A DNA stretch of 5,291 nt, taken from positions 625-5,915 of the forward strand of contig DCVU01000063.1 of assembly GCA_002327415.1 (NCBI GenBank). Direction: 5' to 3'. The stretch's first letter is position 1, and every line of letters starts with the position of its first letter. Made by a program: the position numbers and the translations under genes. The notes beneath the pieces were generated by a model, which searched no databases, was not told where the DNA came from, and saw nothing but the letters and a program-made list of their open reading frames with translations. Origin of the DNA: Smithella sp. UBA2180 (GTDB taxonomy: Bacteria; Desulfobacterota; Syntrophia; Syntrophales; Smithellaceae). Of the stretch, positions 5,170-5,291 are shown piece after piece.

Positions 5170-5291
5170 AATGCCTTATATATTCCTTTGATAGCAGTTA
5201 CTCCGGGAAATAAAGAGGAGGAGGTTTTTAATTTTAAGATTTCAGGTCACAAATTCGCCCGGATAAAAGATTTTTCCGCCGCTGATCCCCG
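5090..5291. repeat. Perfect 81-bp inverted repeat at the window end (probable fold-back contig end)
   Basis: Bases 5090-5170 are the exact reverse complement of 5211-5291, 81 of 81 positions, around a 40-base loop (5171-5210). The right arm ends on the last base of the window, so the repeat may extend further. Both arms are coding sequence of the DUF4185-like gene, and the purine-rich GAGGAGGAGG lies next to the loop on each side. A perfect inverted copy of coding DNA ending exactly at a sequence end is what a chimeric fold-back read or a mis-joined assembly graph gives. A true terminal inverted repeat or inverted duplication is the alternative. Confidence 0.95.
5173..5289 (+). CDS. Inverted partial copy of the DUF4185-like gene, likely showing its missing upstream codons
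   Basis: On the plus strand the right arm repeats the gene's coding sequence in frame (EEEVFNFKISGHKFARIKDF, then SAADP at the window edge). The loop reads into it without a stop, adding ALYIPLIAVTPGNK ahead of it, 39 codons in all. On the minus strand the same loop instead hits a TAA at 5176-5178. The loop is therefore more likely the real upstream sequence of the right copy than of the left one. No start codon or ribosome binding site is visible. If the inverted repeat is an artefact, this is the same gene seen twice, not a second gene. Confidence 0.35.

Noticed and set aside
5090..5291. Interpreting the terminal inverted repeat as an insertion-sequence or transposon end
   Set aside because: The arms are host-gene coding sequence, no transposase is present, and no target-site duplication can be seen. 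A fold-back join fits better.

Overview
The window is a stretch of ordinary bacterial chromosome, probably one contig of an anaerobic deltaproteobacterium-like organism (Syntrophales or Desulfobacterota type). This placement rests on two things: the gene types, and two long imperfect palindromes of a kind I recall as dispersed intergenic repeats in those genomes. It is an inference, not a measurement.

Layout from left to right. The window opens inside a plus-strand gene whose last 114 codons match the C-terminal part of the DUF2156 / phosphatidylglycerol-lysyltransferase-like family (1-345). Eighteen bases later, probably in the same transcript, lies a complete fused feoA-feoB gene for GTP-dependent ferrous iron uptake (364-2601). 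A long imperfect palindrome starts on the last base of its stop codon (2601-2726). Next comes an AT-rich gene-free tract with several inverted repeats (2727-2942). It is followed by a strong sigma70-type promoter (TTGACA, 17 bp, TATACT), a leader of about 145 nt with two small hairpins and a possible 14-codon leader ORF, and a membrane- or lipid-anchored alpha/beta hydrolase of lipase family V type (3123-4058) that ends in a perfect 13-bp stem terminator. A convergent intergenic region (4059-4461) holds a second palindrome of the same class (about 4264-4386). The last gene, on the minus strand from 4462, is the C-terminal 236 residues or so of a DUF4185-like beta-propeller protein.

The most unusual feature is the right end. 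Bases 5090-5170 and 5211-5291 form a perfect 81-bp inverted repeat around a 40-base loop, and the repeat runs to the last base of the window. It lies inside the DUF4185-like coding sequence and cuts off its 5' part, so the sequence folds back on its own gene. This looks more like a fold-back (chimeric) contig end than a biological element, but a real inverted duplication cannot be excluded.

Functionally the genes are only loosely connected: a possible membrane-lipid aminoacyl transferase and an iron transporter in one likely operon, an independently transcribed cell-envelope esterase or lipase, and an unrelated convergent gene. I see no defence system, CRISPR array, tRNA or rRNA, transposase or biosynthetic cluster. 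The best candidates for something new are small-scale: the palindrome pair, the structured hydrolase leader and the AT-rich operator-like repeats.
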